A DNA stretch of 64,000 nt from Rugamonas sp045984285 (GCF_045984285.3 NZ_JBJQIK030000010.1:122081-186080), one strand, 5' to 3'; shown: positions 6,861 through 16,169, counted from the first letter of the stretch. Translations and numbers: made by a program. The notes: generated from the letters alone by a model not told the origin.

Positions 6861-8663
6861 TCAATAAGGTTGGAAAGCGCGGATGCTGGGCGAATCGCCG
6901 ACCAGCGCGCGGGTATAGGAATGCTGCGGCTGTTCCAGCACCTGGTCCGTGCCGCCCTCCTCCACCACGCGGCCATGGCGCAGCACCAGCACACGGCTGG
7001 CCATGGAGCGCACCACGCCAAGGTTATGGGTCACAAACAGGATGGCGAGGCCGCCGGCCTGCAGCTGCTGCAGCAGTTCGATGATGGCGGCCTGCACGGA
7101 GACGTCGAGCGCGGACGTCACCTCGTCGCAGATCAGCAACTTCGGTTCGCACAGCAAGGCACGCGCAATGGCGACACGCTGCCGTTCGCCGCCGGACAGG
7201 GCCGCGGGATAGCTGTCCAGCACGCGCTCAGGCAAGGCCACCCTGGCCAGTACCTGCGCGATACGCAGGTCGCCGTCGCGTACCTCCGGCAGCACGTGGC
7301 GCAGCACATGGCGCAGCGTGGCGCGGATGGTCTGGCGCGGATTCAGCGCGCGGTAGGGATTCTGGAAGATGTACTGGATTTCCCTGCGCTGCCCGGCGCT
7401 GCGCGCACGCGCCTGCAGGTCCAGCAAGGCGCTGCCGTAGCGGATGTCAGCCTGCCCCTGCGCTCCAAGCCCCGCCAGCAGCCGGGCGAATGTGGTCTTG
7501 CCCGAGCCGGACTCGCCGACCAGCGCAAGGCATTCGCCCGGCGCCACGGACAGGCCAGCATCGAACAGCACCTGACGCTCGCCATACCAGGCGCGCGCAT
7601 TGCGCACCTCCAGCAGCGGCGCACGCGCCGGCGGCGCCGGCGGCAGGTCGATGAAGCGGATGGATGCGCCGCTTGCCAGCGCTTCCGGCCGGCCGCAGGC
7701 GGCGCGGTGGCCGGCACCGATGTCCGCCAGCGCCGGCTCCACGCCGCAGGAGGCCGCACGCCACTCGCAGCGTTCGGCAAACGCGCAGCCTGCAGGACGC
7801 GCCCCGGGACCGGGCGCGTGGCCCGGAATCGGGCGTGGCGCGGAGGCCTTGCCGATATCCGGAATAGCGGCCAGCAGGCCCTTGGTGTAAGGATGCGCCG
7901 GCCGCGTGAACAGGCTGGCCACCGGTGCGCTCTCCACCATGCGGCCCGCGTACAGCACGATGACGCGGTTGGCCAGCTGGTAGACCACGGCCAGGTCGTG
8001 CGACACGTAGATCGCCGCCGCACCATAGCTCTCGCACAGGCGGCGGATGGTGTCGAGGATGCGCGCCTGCGTCGTAACGTCGAGCGCGGTGGTGGGTTCA
8101 TCCAGCACGATCAGCGCGGGGCGCGGCAGGAAGGCCAGCGCAAGCAGAAGGCGCTGCTGCTGGCCGCCCGAAAGCTGGTGCGGAAAACGGCGCAGGAACT
8201 CCTCGTCGGCAGGCAGGCCGACGTCGTTCAGCACCTGCGCGATGCGCTGGCGGCGCGCCGTTGCGTCCAGCGCGGGCTCGTGCTGCGCCAGGGTTTCGCC
8301 GAGCACGCGGCCAAGGCGGTGCAAGGGATTCAGCGCAGTGGCCGGATCCTGCGCCACGTGGGCCACCAGCTTGCCGCGCAGGCCGCGCAGCGTCTTCTCA
8401 TCGGCGCCCAGGATGTTGTGGCCTGCGATATTGACGGCGCCGCCGGCAATGCGCGCGCCCTTGCGCACATGGCCCAGCAAGGCTGTCGCCAGCGTCGTCT
8501 TGCCGGAGCCCGATTCGCCGACCAGGCCAAGCACCTGCCCCGCTTCCAGCTCGAAGCTGATGCCGGAGACGATATCCGCGCCGTTGTCCAGCGTAACGTG
8601 CAGGTCCGTGACGGCCAGCGCGGGACTGGCCAGCAGCTGTGGAAGTTTGGCCGGTGCGTTCAT
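6861..8663 (-). CDS. Dual-ATPase subunit of a Dpp/Opp-type ABC importer (DppD-DppF fusion, GsiA-like)
   Basis: 600 residues holding two complete ABC domains. The first has Walker A GESGSGKT (49-56) and signature LSGGQQQ (164-170); the second begins near residue 335 and has its own GESGSGKTT and LSGGERQR. Between them is the Cys-containing linker (GCAFAERCEWRAASCG) typical of oligopeptide-type ATPases. One polypeptide replaces the usual pair of ATPases, as in GsiA/YejF. The start at 8663 overlaps the stop of the permease by four bases (ATGA coupling); longer upstream readings lie inside the permease gene. The protein powers uptake of the substrate bound by the lipoprotein at 10509. Sitting among sulfur monooxygenases, the cargo is more likely an organosulfur molecule than a peptide. 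Confidence 0.92.
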   Translation of the reverse strand: MNAPAKLPQLLASPALAVTDLHVTLDNGADIVSGISFELEAGQVLGLVGESGSGKTTLATALLGHVRKGARIAGGAVNIAGHNILGADEKTLRGLRGKLVAHVAQDPATALNPLHRLGRVLGETLAQHEPALDATARRQRIAQVLNDVGLPADEEFLRRFPHQLSGGQQQRLLLALAFLPRPALIVLDEPTTALDVTTQARILDTIRRLCESYGAAAIYVSHDLAVVYQLANRVIVLYAGRMVESAPVASLFTRPAHPYTKGLLAAIPDIGKASAPRPIPGHAPGPGARPAGCAFAERCEWRAASCGVEPALADIGAGHRAACGRPEALASGASIRFIDLPPAPPARAPLLEVRNARAWYGERQVLFDAGLSVAPGECLALVGESGSGKTTFARLLAGLGAQGQADIRYGSALLDLQARARSAGQRREIQYIFQNPYRALNPRQTIRATLRHVLRHVLPEVRDGDLRIAQVLARVALPERVLDSYPAALSGGERQRVAIARALLCEPKLLICDEVTSALDVSVQAAIIELLQQLQAGGLAILFVTHNLGVVRSMASRVLVLRHGRVVEEGGTDQVLEQPQHSYTRALVGDSPSIRAFQPY

Positions 8664-9478
8664 CCGAGCTCCGTTCCCGCCTTGCTGCGTGCGACGGCTT
8701 CCGCCAGCAGGTTGGCGCCCAGTGCAAACAGCGCAATCATCAGCACCGGCGCCAGTACCGCCAGCGGCTGCGCCTGCAGGCCGGCGCGGTTTTCGTTGAT
8801 CATGAGTCCCCAGTCGGCGGCGGGCGGCGCCACGCCGTAGCCGAGGAAGCTGAGGCCGGAAAGGATGGTTACCGCCCACGACAGCATGCTGCCGAAATGG
8901 ACCAGCAGCGGCGTGAGCACATTTGGCAGGATCTCGCGCAGCAGCACATGCGAGCGGGGGTAGCCGAGCAGTTCGGCCGCTTCTACGAACTCCTGTTCCG
9001 CCACGCCCAGCGCCAGGCTGCGCACCAGGCGCAGCACGCCGGGCACGAAGGCCAGCGATGCGGTCAGCACGATCAGCCAAGGTTCGCGCCCCAGCAATGC
9101 CACCACCAGCAGCACGAGGATCAGGTTCGGGAAGGCCAGCAGCACATCGGCGCTCCAGCTCAGAACCCGGTCAGTCCGGCCGCCCGCATAGGCAGCCACG
9201 AGACCGAGCGCCGTGCCGGCCAGCAGCGCAAGGAAGGCAGCACTGAAGGCCATCCACACCACAGACCAGCCGCCCAGCAGGAGGCGCGACAGCACGTCGC
9301 GCCCGAGGTAGTCGTAGCCGAGCGGTGCCCCCGGTACGGGACCGCCATAGACGGCGCCGACGAAATCGGCCGCGCCATGCGGCGCGAACAGGGGACCGGC
9401 CAGCGCCGCCAGCAGCGCGACGCCGCTCAGCACAAGCCCGGCGCGGGCCTGCGGCTGGCGCAGGAAGTGGCGGCTCAT
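8660..9478 (-). CDS. ABC importer inner-membrane permease, DppC type
   Basis: 272 residues. The N-terminus has one membrane helix (AGLVLSGVALLAALAGPLFA) and the DppC hallmark LGYDYLGRDVLSRLLLG. The EAA loop reads EFVEAAELLGYPRSHVLLREILPNV, the contact point for the ATPase. Five to six hydrophobic helices are visible. It overlaps DppB-like by four bases upstream and the ATPase by four bases downstream, so the three are translationally coupled. Together with the DppB-like subunit it forms the membrane channel. Confidence 0.93.
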   Translation of the reverse strand: MSRHFLRQPQARAGLVLSGVALLAALAGPLFAPHGAADFVGAVYGGPVPGAPLGYDYLGRDVLSRLLLGGWSVVWMAFSAAFLALLAGTALGLVAAYAGGRTDRVLSWSADVLLAFPNLILVLLVVALLGREPWLIVLTASLAFVPGVLRLVRSLALGVAEQEFVEAAELLGYPRSHVLLREILPNVLTPLLVHFGSMLSWAVTILSGLSFLGYGVAPPAADWGLMINENRAGLQAQPLAVLAPVLMIALFALGANLLAEAVARSKAGTELG

Positions 9479-10506
9479 GGCTGCGCTCCCAGCGCGGTGC
9501 GCAGTTTAGGCGTGAGCAGCACGGTCAGCAGGTCAGCGCACAGGTTAATCAGTACCACGCCCGCGGCCACCAGCAGCACGATGGCCTGGATCACCGGGAT
9601 ATCGCGCATTTCGATGGCGGCATTCAGCGCGCTGCCCAGGCCCGGATAGGTGAACACCACCTCCACGATCAGTGTGCCGCCCAGCAGCACGCTCAGGGTC
9701 AGCGCCAGCCCCTGGACGGCAGGAATCAACGCATTCGGCAAGGCGTGGGTCCACACCACACGGCGCTCGGTCACGCCGCGCAGCCGTGCGGCCAGCACGT
9801 ATTCCGAATCGAGCGCCTCGATCATGGCGGACCGCACCAGGCGGATCAGGTAAGGCAGGCCGGCCAGCGCCAGTGTCGCCAGCGGCAGGATGAGGAAGGC
9901 AGGCTGGCTCCACGGCGACCGGCCCGGCTCCAGCAGGGACACCGCGGGCAGCAGCCGGAATACGGTGGTCGAGAACAGCATCACCAGCCCGATGCCGAGC
10001 GCGAAGTTCGGCACCGCTTTCAGCACAATCAGCGCGCTGACGGCCTTGCGGTCAATCCATCTGTCGCGGTGCAGGGCGAGCCAGCAGCCCGCGCCCAGGG
10101 CCAGCGGCACCACAACGGCCAGCACGCCTGCCAGCAGGGAGGCGGAATTGCCCGCACGGGCCTGCACCAGCTGAAGCACCGGCACATGCGAATCGAGCGA
10201 ACTGCCAAGATCGCCCTGCGCCAGCCGCGCCGCCCAGCGCAGGTACTGCTCCGCCACCGGCCGGTCGAGACCCAGCTGCCGCTGCAGGGTCAGCACCGAG
10301 GATTCAGGCGCTTCAGGTCCCAGCACCATGCGTGCGGGATCGGAAGGCAAAGCCTGCGTGGCGCCGAACACGATAATGCTGATCGCGGCCACGGCGCCCG
10401 CGCCGGCCAGCAGACGCCTCGCCAGCCAGCGCAGCCAGGGGACAAGGCCCTGCAGCGCAGGAAAGCGTGCGCCGAAGGCGGAAGTAAGCGTCGATGCCAG
10501 CGCCAT
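9475..10506 (-). CDS. ABC importer inner-membrane permease, DppB type
   Basis: 343 residues, DppB/GsiC family. Landmarks are the N-terminal helix (AAISIIVFGATQALPSDPA), RQLGLDRPVAEQYLRWAARLAQGDLGSS, and the EAA loop EYVLAARLRGVTERRVVWTHALPN followed by FTYPGLGSALNAAIEMRDIPVIQAIVLL. It is 2 bases from the lipoprotein gene and overlaps the DppC-like gene by four bases. The N-terminal 40 residues before the first helix are slightly longer than usual. Confidence 0.93.
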   Translation of the reverse strand: MALASTLTSAFGARFPALQGLVPWLRWLARRLLAGAGAVAAISIIVFGATQALPSDPARMVLGPEAPESSVLTLQRQLGLDRPVAEQYLRWAARLAQGDLGSSLDSHVPVLQLVQARAGNSASLLAGVLAVVVPLALGAGCWLALHRDRWIDRKAVSALIVLKAVPNFALGIGLVMLFSTTVFRLLPAVSLLEPGRSPWSQPAFLILPLATLALAGLPYLIRLVRSAMIEALDSEYVLAARLRGVTERRVVWTHALPNALIPAVQGLALTLSVLLGGTLIVEVVFTYPGLGSALNAAIEMRDIPVIQAIVLLVAAGVVLINLCADLLTVLLTPKLRTALGAQP

Positions 10507-10508
10507 GT

Positions 10509-12080
10509 TCAGCTCCTCAGCCAGAGTTCATCGAAACGCCAGGTGGAGAAGTGCGAGCGCTCCGGCCTGGCGCCGCCGACGCGCGCCGCGATGCCGTCCA
10601 CCGTATCCGCAAAGCCCCAGATCAGCAGGCCTCCGCGGTCGTGCTGGATCTGCTGCGCTTCGTGCACCAGCACCTTGCGTTTCTCCACATCCGTTTCACC
10701 CAGCGCCTGTTCGAACAGGGCGTTGAAGCGGGCGTCGTTGAAATGCGTCTTGTTGGTCGCGGCCAGTGCGCTGTCGGTATTGGTGGCGGTGTGCAGGAAC
10801 TCGCCGCCGAGGCGGGCCGTGGTGCTCATGGTCCAGCTGTCGCGCAGCGGACCGTTGTAGGTCGCGGCATCCACCTGCTTGACGCGGATATCGACGCCGG
10901 CCAGTTTGGCCTGGTTGGCGAACACCTGTGCCGCCGCGCTGCCGCCGGGGCCGGCGGCCAGTTCCAGCCGCAGGTCGGTCTTGCCGGCGGAACGCAGCAG
11001 GGACTTCGCCTGGTCCAGGTCATAGGCGCGCTGCGCGATGCCATGGTTGAAAGTCGGGTCCAGCGGCGAATAGAGGTCGTTCGCCACCCTGCCCTGGCCG
11101 CCCAGCGCACGCGCCACCAGCTCCTGCCGGTTGGCCAGCAAGCGGAAAGCCTGGCGCACGCGCACGTCGCGGAAGGGTTCCGCATCCAGGTTCATCTCGA
11201 AGCCCTGCCAGCCGTGCGTGTGGCTGATCTGCACAGCGGCGCCGCCGTTGGCCCGCAGCGGCACGATCTGCTCGGGCGTGATGGCATAGGCGGTGTCGAT
11301 CTGGCCGGCGAGCAGCGCCGCCACGCGCGAGGTCTGGTCCTTGAACTCGATGATCTCCAGCTCGTCGGCATACGGCTTGCCGGGCTTGAAGTAGTTGTTG
11401 AAGCGCGTGAACAGGGAACGCTGGCCCGGCGTGAATTCCTTCAGCTTGTACGGGCCCGCGCCGATCGGATTCGTCACCGGGTGGTAATCCGAGGGCACGA
11501 TGCCGCCGAAGTTCACCCAGCCGTCCGGCAGCGGCAGAAAGCCCAGGCCGTCCCGGATGGGAATGCGCACGGTGTATTCATCCAGCTTCACGATGTTGTC
11601 GCGGTCAATGCGCTGCACCAGCGAGGCATAGGGCGACGCCAGCTGCGGATCGGACAGGCGGCGGGCGGAGAAAATCAGGTCGTCCGCCGTAATGGTTTTC
11701 CCGTGATGGAATTCGAGGCCCTTGCGCAGGCGGATGGTCCATGCGCTGGCATTGCCATTGATGCTCACCTCCTCGGCCAGCGCCAGCTCCGGCGTCATGC
11801 GCTCGTTCCATTCCCACAGCTTGCTGTACAGCGCAAAGCCGCGGATGATGCCGCTGCCTACCGGCTTGTGCACATCGAGATTGCCGCTCTGGCTGCCGTC
11901 CACGATGCCGAGGCGCAGGCGGCCGCCCTGGCGCGGTGTCTCGTTCGCCGGCGCGGCGGCGGATGCCGCCGGCGGCGTATCGCGGCTGCAGCCCGCCAGC
12001 AGGCCGCCGCCCAGCGTGGCGCCCGCGCCTAGCAGCACGCCGTAGCGCAAAAAGTCCCTGCGTGAAGTCGTTTCCCTCAT
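10509..12080 (-). CDS. Tat-exported lipoprotein substrate-binding protein of the ABC importer (SBP family 5)
   Basis: 523 residues from the ATG at 12080. The N-terminus is a Tat signal with a lipobox: TTSRRDFLRYG is the twin-arginine motif and GGGLLAGC the lipidation site, so the protein is folded before export and anchored by a lipid. The mature part is SBP_bac_5: ISINGNASAWTIRLRKGLEF, FSARRLSDPQL, VRIPIRDGLGFLPLPDGW and FRDVRVRQAFRLLANRQELV. Tat export is seen in several binding proteins of this family. It is the second gene of the leftward operon, 11 bases after the monooxygenase at 12092, and supplies the importer. Ligand unknown; context suggests an organosulfur compound. Confidence 0.92.
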   Translation of the reverse strand: MRETTSRRDFLRYGVLLGAGATLGGGLLAGCSRDTPPAASAAAPANETPRQGGRLRLGIVDGSQSGNLDVHKPVGSGIIRGFALYSKLWEWNERMTPELALAEEVSINGNASAWTIRLRKGLEFHHGKTITADDLIFSARRLSDPQLASPYASLVQRIDRDNIVKLDEYTVRIPIRDGLGFLPLPDGWVNFGGIVPSDYHPVTNPIGAGPYKLKEFTPGQRSLFTRFNNYFKPGKPYADELEIIEFKDQTSRVAALLAGQIDTAYAITPEQIVPLRANGGAAVQISHTHGWQGFEMNLDAEPFRDVRVRQAFRLLANRQELVARALGGQGRVANDLYSPLDPTFNHGIAQRAYDLDQAKSLLRSAGKTDLRLELAAGPGGSAAAQVFANQAKLAGVDIRVKQVDAATYNGPLRDSWTMSTTARLGGEFLHTATNTDSALAATNKTHFNDARFNALFEQALGETDVEKRKVLVHEAQQIQHDRGGLLIWGFADTVDGIAARVGGARPERSHFSTWRFDELWLRS

Positions 12081-12091
12081 GTGCCGCTCCT

Positions 12092-13288
12092 TCAGGCTGC
12101 GGCGGCAATGCTGCTGACCTGGGCCGGGCGGCGCCCGGGCGACAGCAGCGGCACATCGAAGCCATGGTCCAGGTTCAGCAGCGGGAACAGCAGGTCGGCC
12201 ACGCGGTAAGCTTCTTCGATCAGCGGCCAGCCGGAGAGGATGAAGGTGCCCACGCCCTGCTCCTGGAATTCGCGGATGCGCGCCGCCACGTTTTCGGCGC
12301 TGCCGACCAGCGTGGTGCCCTGCGCAGGACCCAGCACATTGAAGCCGTGCAGCGCCGGACCGGTCCAGATATTCGGGTAGATCTCGTAGTCGCGCGCTTT
12401 CGGCAGGCGGCCTGCGCGGATCTGTTCCAGGTTGCGGTTCACCTGCGGGTCCGGGCTCACATAGGTATCGAAGCTCTCGCCTGGCGGCAGCTGGCGCTCG
12501 ATCGACTGGCGCGCATATTCCACCGAAGTGCGGCTGACGAGGTATTCCGCGTAGTCCCACGCTTCCTCTTCCGTCTCGCGCACAATAATCTGCAGGCGGG
12601 TGCCGAATTCCAGCTTGCGGCCCAATTTTTCAGCTTCCGCGCCCACGCGGCGGAACTTCTCACCAAGCTTCTGCGGCGTGTTCGCAAAGCTCAGGTACAC
12701 GTCCAGCGTTTGCACCGAGTGCGCCACGCCGGCGCTGGATGAACCGGCGCCCCACAGCTGGAAAGGCGCGTAGCGCGGCGGCGTTGCGCCGCGCTGGCTG
12801 CCGCCGCCGAAGTCCGCCGGCCTTGGCGCTATCTTGATGTACTTGCCGTCATAGCCCTGAGTACTGCCCGCATACAGGCGCTTGAAGGCGTCCCAGTATT
12901 CCACGCTGTAGTCGTAGCGCTCGTCGTGCGCCAGGTGAATGCCCTGCGCCGGCAGCATCTTGTCATTGCCGTTGACGGCGTTGTACACCAGCCGGTTGCC
13001 GGAGAAGCGGTTGATGGTCTGGGCGATCTGCGCCAATTTGGCGGGCGCGATCAGGCCCGGATACACGGCGGCCACGAATTTCATGCGCTGCGTGACCGAC
13101 AGCACGGAGGCCGCCAGCACATTGACTTCATCGGCGCCGGTCGCCAGCAAGGCGCCGTAATACCCCAGCTTGTCGATCGTGCTGGCCAGCTGTTGCAAGT
13201 GGCCGAAATCCGTCTGCCAGCGGCCGTCCGCTTCCCAGGGAACCACGCCATCCGGCGCCGTGAGGTACCACAAGATCTTTACACCCAT
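12092..13288 (-). CDS. SsuD-like FMNH2-dependent alkanesulfonate monooxygenase
   Basis: 398 residues. Of the three flavin monooxygenases here it is closest to SsuD: ILWYLTAPDGVVPW, DFGHLQQLASTIDKLGYYGALLATG, RLVYNAVNGND, FGTRLQIIVRETEEEAWDYAEYLV, and GTTLVGSAENVAARIREFQEQGVGTFILSGWPLIEEAYRVADLLFPLL. SsuD cleaves alkanesulfonates to aldehyde and sulfite using FMNH2. The ATG at 13288 has AAGGAG six to eleven bases upstream; a TTG six bases earlier is also in frame but lacks spacing. First gene of the leftward import operon, with a sigma-54 promoter at 13321-13336, so it is expected to be induced under sulfur limitation. Confidence 0.92.
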   Translation of the reverse strand: MGVKILWYLTAPDGVVPWEADGRWQTDFGHLQQLASTIDKLGYYGALLATGADEVNVLAASVLSVTQRMKFVAAVYPGLIAPAKLAQIAQTINRFSGNRLVYNAVNGNDKMLPAQGIHLAHDERYDYSVEYWDAFKRLYAGSTQGYDGKYIKIAPRPADFGGGSQRGATPPRYAPFQLWGAGSSSAGVAHSVQTLDVYLSFANTPQKLGEKFRRVGAEAEKLGRKLEFGTRLQIIVRETEEEAWDYAEYLVSRTSVEYARQSIERQLPPGESFDTYVSPDPQVNRNLEQIRAGRLPKARDYEIYPNIWTGPALHGFNVLGPAQGTTLVGSAENVAARIREFQEQGVGTFILSGWPLIEEAYRVADLLFPLLNLDHGFDVPLLSPGRRPAQVSSIAAAA

Positions 13289-13320
13289 GTCCAACTCCTT
13301 TAACTGTTCATGCTGATGTT

Positions 13321-13336
13321 CGCAAGAGGCATGCCA
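13321..13336 (-). promoter_or_regulatory. Sigma-54 promoter of the monooxygenase/ABC importer operon
   Basis: The minus strand reads TGGCATG-CCTC-TTGCG, with GG and GC spaced correctly and only small departures from consensus. It starts 33 bases upstream of the ATG at 13288. Upstream (13389-13403) lies a weak CTG-N9-CAG element, a possible activator half-match. Confidence 0.75.
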
Positions 13337-13425
13337 GCCGCTGCGGGACCGCGGCAGGCCGCTTTGCTGCGGGCGCAGCGCGCAGCTGCTGATTTTTCAA
13401 CAGCGCGCTGCTGCGCGGCCAACGC

Positions 13426-16107
13426 TCAGAAGCGGAAGGCCGCCGTGGCCTGCAGCGCGCGCGGAATGCCCGGCTGCAGGAATTCCGTGGTCGGGCCGGT
13501 GAGGCCGTTGACGAAATTGCGCTCGTCCGTGAGGTTCACGATGCGCAGTGCCACATCCCATTTGGGCTGGCGGTAGTACAGGGTGAGGTTGAAGTTATGT
13601 TCGCTGGGCACAGTGGCGTTTTGCGCCAGGCTGGTGGCCCATTTGCTGGTCCACCAGGCCGACAGCTCGCTGCCGAAGCCGCGGCCGAACTTCACATCAA
13701 CGAAGCCGCTCAGCGAATGCTTCGGAATGCCCGGCGCCGCGGCGGCGCCCGGCGCGGCGCGCTGGTTCAGGGTATTCCCGTCGGCGAACACCGTGGCGTT
13801 GTCGGCCACGAAGCCCCATGGTGAGAAGAAGCCCGGCGGGAAGGCCACATAAGTGTATTTGGCGTTGATCAGCGAGTAGTTCAGGCCCGCCGTCACATCG
13901 CGGCTGGCCTGCAGCTGCAGCGACGCATCCACGCCGTGCACCTGCAGTTTCGGGATGGTGCCGTCCGTCAGCGGCGCCACGTCGCGCTTCTGGCGGTAGC
14001 CCGCGATGCTGGCCTGCAGGCGGCCCGGAACCAGCTCCGCTTTCGCGCCCACCTCGAGCAGGCGGCTCAGGCTGCGGAAGTTCAGGGGATTGAGCTTGTT
14101 GTTGGCGCCCCAGGTCAGCACGTCGGCGAAACCGCCGGTGTTGATAGCGTAGGAGCGGTCATGCGTCACATACAGGGTGCTGTCCGGCGTTGGCTTGTAC
14201 AGCAGGCTCACTTGCGCAGCGGGCAGGTAGAAACGCTGGCTGTCGCTGACTTCCTGCGCGGCGGTGACGAACACCGGGTTGTGGATCGAGGCATCCACGC
14301 GCGTGCCGCTCAGGCCCACGTTCAGGCCATACTTTTCATCGAACAGAAAGTTCTGCTGCGTGAAGACGCTCAGGTTGGTCCAGCGGCCGTCCGAGGTGTA
14401 GGTGGCGCCGCCGGATGCAGCGGACCCGCCGCGCTCCGCATAGAAATCGCCGCCGGCCGGATACATCACCGGCAGGCTCAGATAGCCGAAATAGCTGGAG
14501 AGCTGGGGCACGCCGGGCGTGCCGATCCACGAACCGGAACCGCCCGGCGAGGCCAGGCCAAGGAAGGTCCCCGGCGTTTTCAGGTCGAGCGGCGCGGTCA
14601 GGTCATAGGGATTGATGGTGAAGCTGTTGTTGGCCGCCTTGACCGCATAGCGCTCGCGCCGGTAGCTGGCGCCGGTATTGCTGTCATGTTTGACCGGCAC
14701 GCCGAACAGCGTGTAGCTGCCCTTGCCGCGCAGTTCCAGGCGGTTTTCGAAGATGCGGTCCTCAAACTGCGTAAAGAAGCTGCCCACGGAATTGCCGGTG
14801 TCGTCCGAGTGCTGGTACAGCGTGCTGTTCACCAGCGACCAGCCGGGCGACAGGTCCCATGCGAAACGCAGCTGCGAGGTGTCGCGCTTTGCCGTATTCT
14901 GGTCGGCCTCGCGCGAATAGGCGGAATCGGACAGCTCTTTCAGGCCATTGCCCGGCAGCGTGGCATCGTAAACCCAGCCGCGCACGGTGCCGGGTGTGGC
15001 GGAGTTGCTCAGGAAAGACGGCAGCTGTGCAGCGCTGAGCAGCGGCCCGGCGACGAACTGCCGAACGCCTTGCGCATTGACCACCGGCGTGCGCTGCTGC
15101 CAGCCGGTGACGGCGGAATTGTAGGCGCCGGAAGCGAACACCGGCGAGTAGTAGCGCGTGGCGGCGCCGGTGCCCACGCTGATGATGGGCGTGGCGCGGC
15201 CGGCATAGTACAGGCCATCGTCGATCAGCTTCTGGCTAACGCGGTTCCAGCCATGCGTAACGTTGAAGTCATAGTAGTCGTCAACGCTCACGTTCCAGTC
15301 GATGCGGATGTCTTTCGACGGCTTCCACGCCAGCGCGCCGTAGAAGGCGTTGTAGTTATTGCGCACGCCTTCCGCATAGTCGTCCGCACGCTGCGGCGTG
15401 AGGCTGACGCGGTAGGCCAGCGTGTCGCTGAGCGGCCCGGTCAGGTCGAAGGTCAGCGAGTTGCTGCCGTAGCTGCCGCCACCCGGCACCCAGGTGCCGA
15501 ACTGGCCGCTGACCTGGCCGCGCTGGCGTTCGAAGTCCGGTTTCTTGGAGATGTAGTTCGCATAGCCGCCGCTGCGCGATGAAATGCCGAACACCTGCGG
15601 CGCCGGGCCGGCCACGATGTCCACGCCTTCATAGGCATTCGTGTTGAAGGGGTGGCGCACATTATAGGTACGCTGGCCATCCTGATACAGCTCGGAAGCC
15701 TGGCCGCGGATCAGCGGCGCCACGGACACATTCTGGCCGCCATTGCGCGTCACGCCCGGCGCGTACTTCACCAGGTCGTCCGCCGTGCGGATGCCGTCGC
15801 GCGCCAGCTGTTCGGCGGATATCTGCGACACCGCGCGCGGCGTATCGAGCAGGCTGGTGTCGGTTCCGTACACCGAGGCCACGGGGCGCTTCGCCAGCGC
15901 CGGCGCCTGCCCACCGATGATGACTACGGAGGCAACCGGCAGCGCCACATCAGCCGCTTCAGCGACGGCTGCGGTGTTGGCCACAACGGCGGCAACGCTG
16001 TCGCCGTCCGGCGCGGCGGCATGCACCTGCCAGGCGCCAAGGGCGAGGGTTACGGCGAGCGCCAGTTTTTTCTTTCGCTGCGCTGCCTGGTAGTCAAATC
16101 GTTTCAT
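13426..16107 (-). CDS. TonB-dependent outer-membrane receptor of the sulfur island
   Basis: 893 residues. A signal peptide (KKKLALAVTLALGAWQVHAA) is followed by a 50-residue stretch and a plug domain: VYGTDTSLLDTPRAVSQISAEQL, DDLVKYAPGVT, and SSRSGGYANYISKKPDF. The 22-strand barrel ends in a terminal aromatic (LQATAAFRF), as outer-membrane insertion requires. It would drive energised uptake of a scarce organosulfur compound across the outer membrane and hand it to the Dpp-type importer encoded next to it. Transcribed from its own sigma-54 promoter (16154-16169), not the one at 13321, which points away. Siderophore receptors share this architecture, but the promoter and neighbours argue for a sulfur source. 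Confidence 0.92.
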   Translation of the reverse strand: MKRFDYQAAQRKKKLALAVTLALGAWQVHAAAPDGDSVAAVVANTAAVAEAADVALPVASVVIIGGQAPALAKRPVASVYGTDTSLLDTPRAVSQISAEQLARDGIRTADDLVKYAPGVTRNGGQNVSVAPLIRGQASELYQDGQRTYNVRHPFNTNAYEGVDIVAGPAPQVFGISSRSGGYANYISKKPDFERQRGQVSGQFGTWVPGGGSYGSNSLTFDLTGPLSDTLAYRVSLTPQRADDYAEGVRNNYNAFYGALAWKPSKDIRIDWNVSVDDYYDFNVTHGWNRVSQKLIDDGLYYAGRATPIISVGTGAATRYYSPVFASGAYNSAVTGWQQRTPVVNAQGVRQFVAGPLLSAAQLPSFLSNSATPGTVRGWVYDATLPGNGLKELSDSAYSREADQNTAKRDTSQLRFAWDLSPGWSLVNSTLYQHSDDTGNSVGSFFTQFEDRIFENRLELRGKGSYTLFGVPVKHDSNTGASYRRERYAVKAANNSFTINPYDLTAPLDLKTPGTFLGLASPGGSGSWIGTPGVPQLSSYFGYLSLPVMYPAGGDFYAERGGSAASGGATYTSDGRWTNLSVFTQQNFLFDEKYGLNVGLSGTRVDASIHNPVFVTAAQEVSDSQRFYLPAAQVSLLYKPTPDSTLYVTHDRSYAINTGGFADVLTWGANNKLNPLNFRSLSRLLEVGAKAELVPGRLQASIAGYRQKRDVAPLTDGTIPKLQVHGVDASLQLQASRDVTAGLNYSLINAKYTYVAFPPGFFSPWGFVADNATVFADGNTLNQRAAPGAAAAPGIPKHSLSGFVDVKFGRGFGSELSAWWTSKWATSLAQNATVPSEHNFNLTLYYRQPKWDVALRIVNLTDERNFVNGLTGPTTEFLQPGIPRALQATAAFRF

Positions 16108-16153
16108 TCAGTTTCTCCCGATAGGTGTGATGGAATGGCTTTGCCTTGGCAAG

Positions 16154-16169
16154 TGCAGTTTCCGTGCCA
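16154..16169 (-). promoter_or_regulatory. Sigma-54 promoter of the TonB-dependent receptor
   Basis: The minus strand reads TGGCACG-GAAA-CTGCA: a perfect -24 box and a good -12 box, 47 bases before the ATG at 16107. About 80 bases further upstream is CTGCAAAAGCGGCAG (16243-16257), resembling the palindromes at 3353-3399; a wider CTGCG-N9-CGCAG lies at 16213-16231. The rest of 16108-16403 carries the start region of the rightward gene at 16404. Confidence 0.8.

Noticed and set aside
13341..13403. Tandem SfnR palindromes upstream of the importer operon
   Set aside because: CTGCGGGACCGCGGCAG and nearby repeats do not keep the 15-bp spacing; only one weak CTG-N9-CAG element fits, so I did not annotate an enhancer.
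13426..16107. Siderophore receptor
   Set aside because: The architecture fits, but the promoter is sigma-54 type and the neighbours are organosulfur genes; no siderophore or Fur-box-like sequence was seen.
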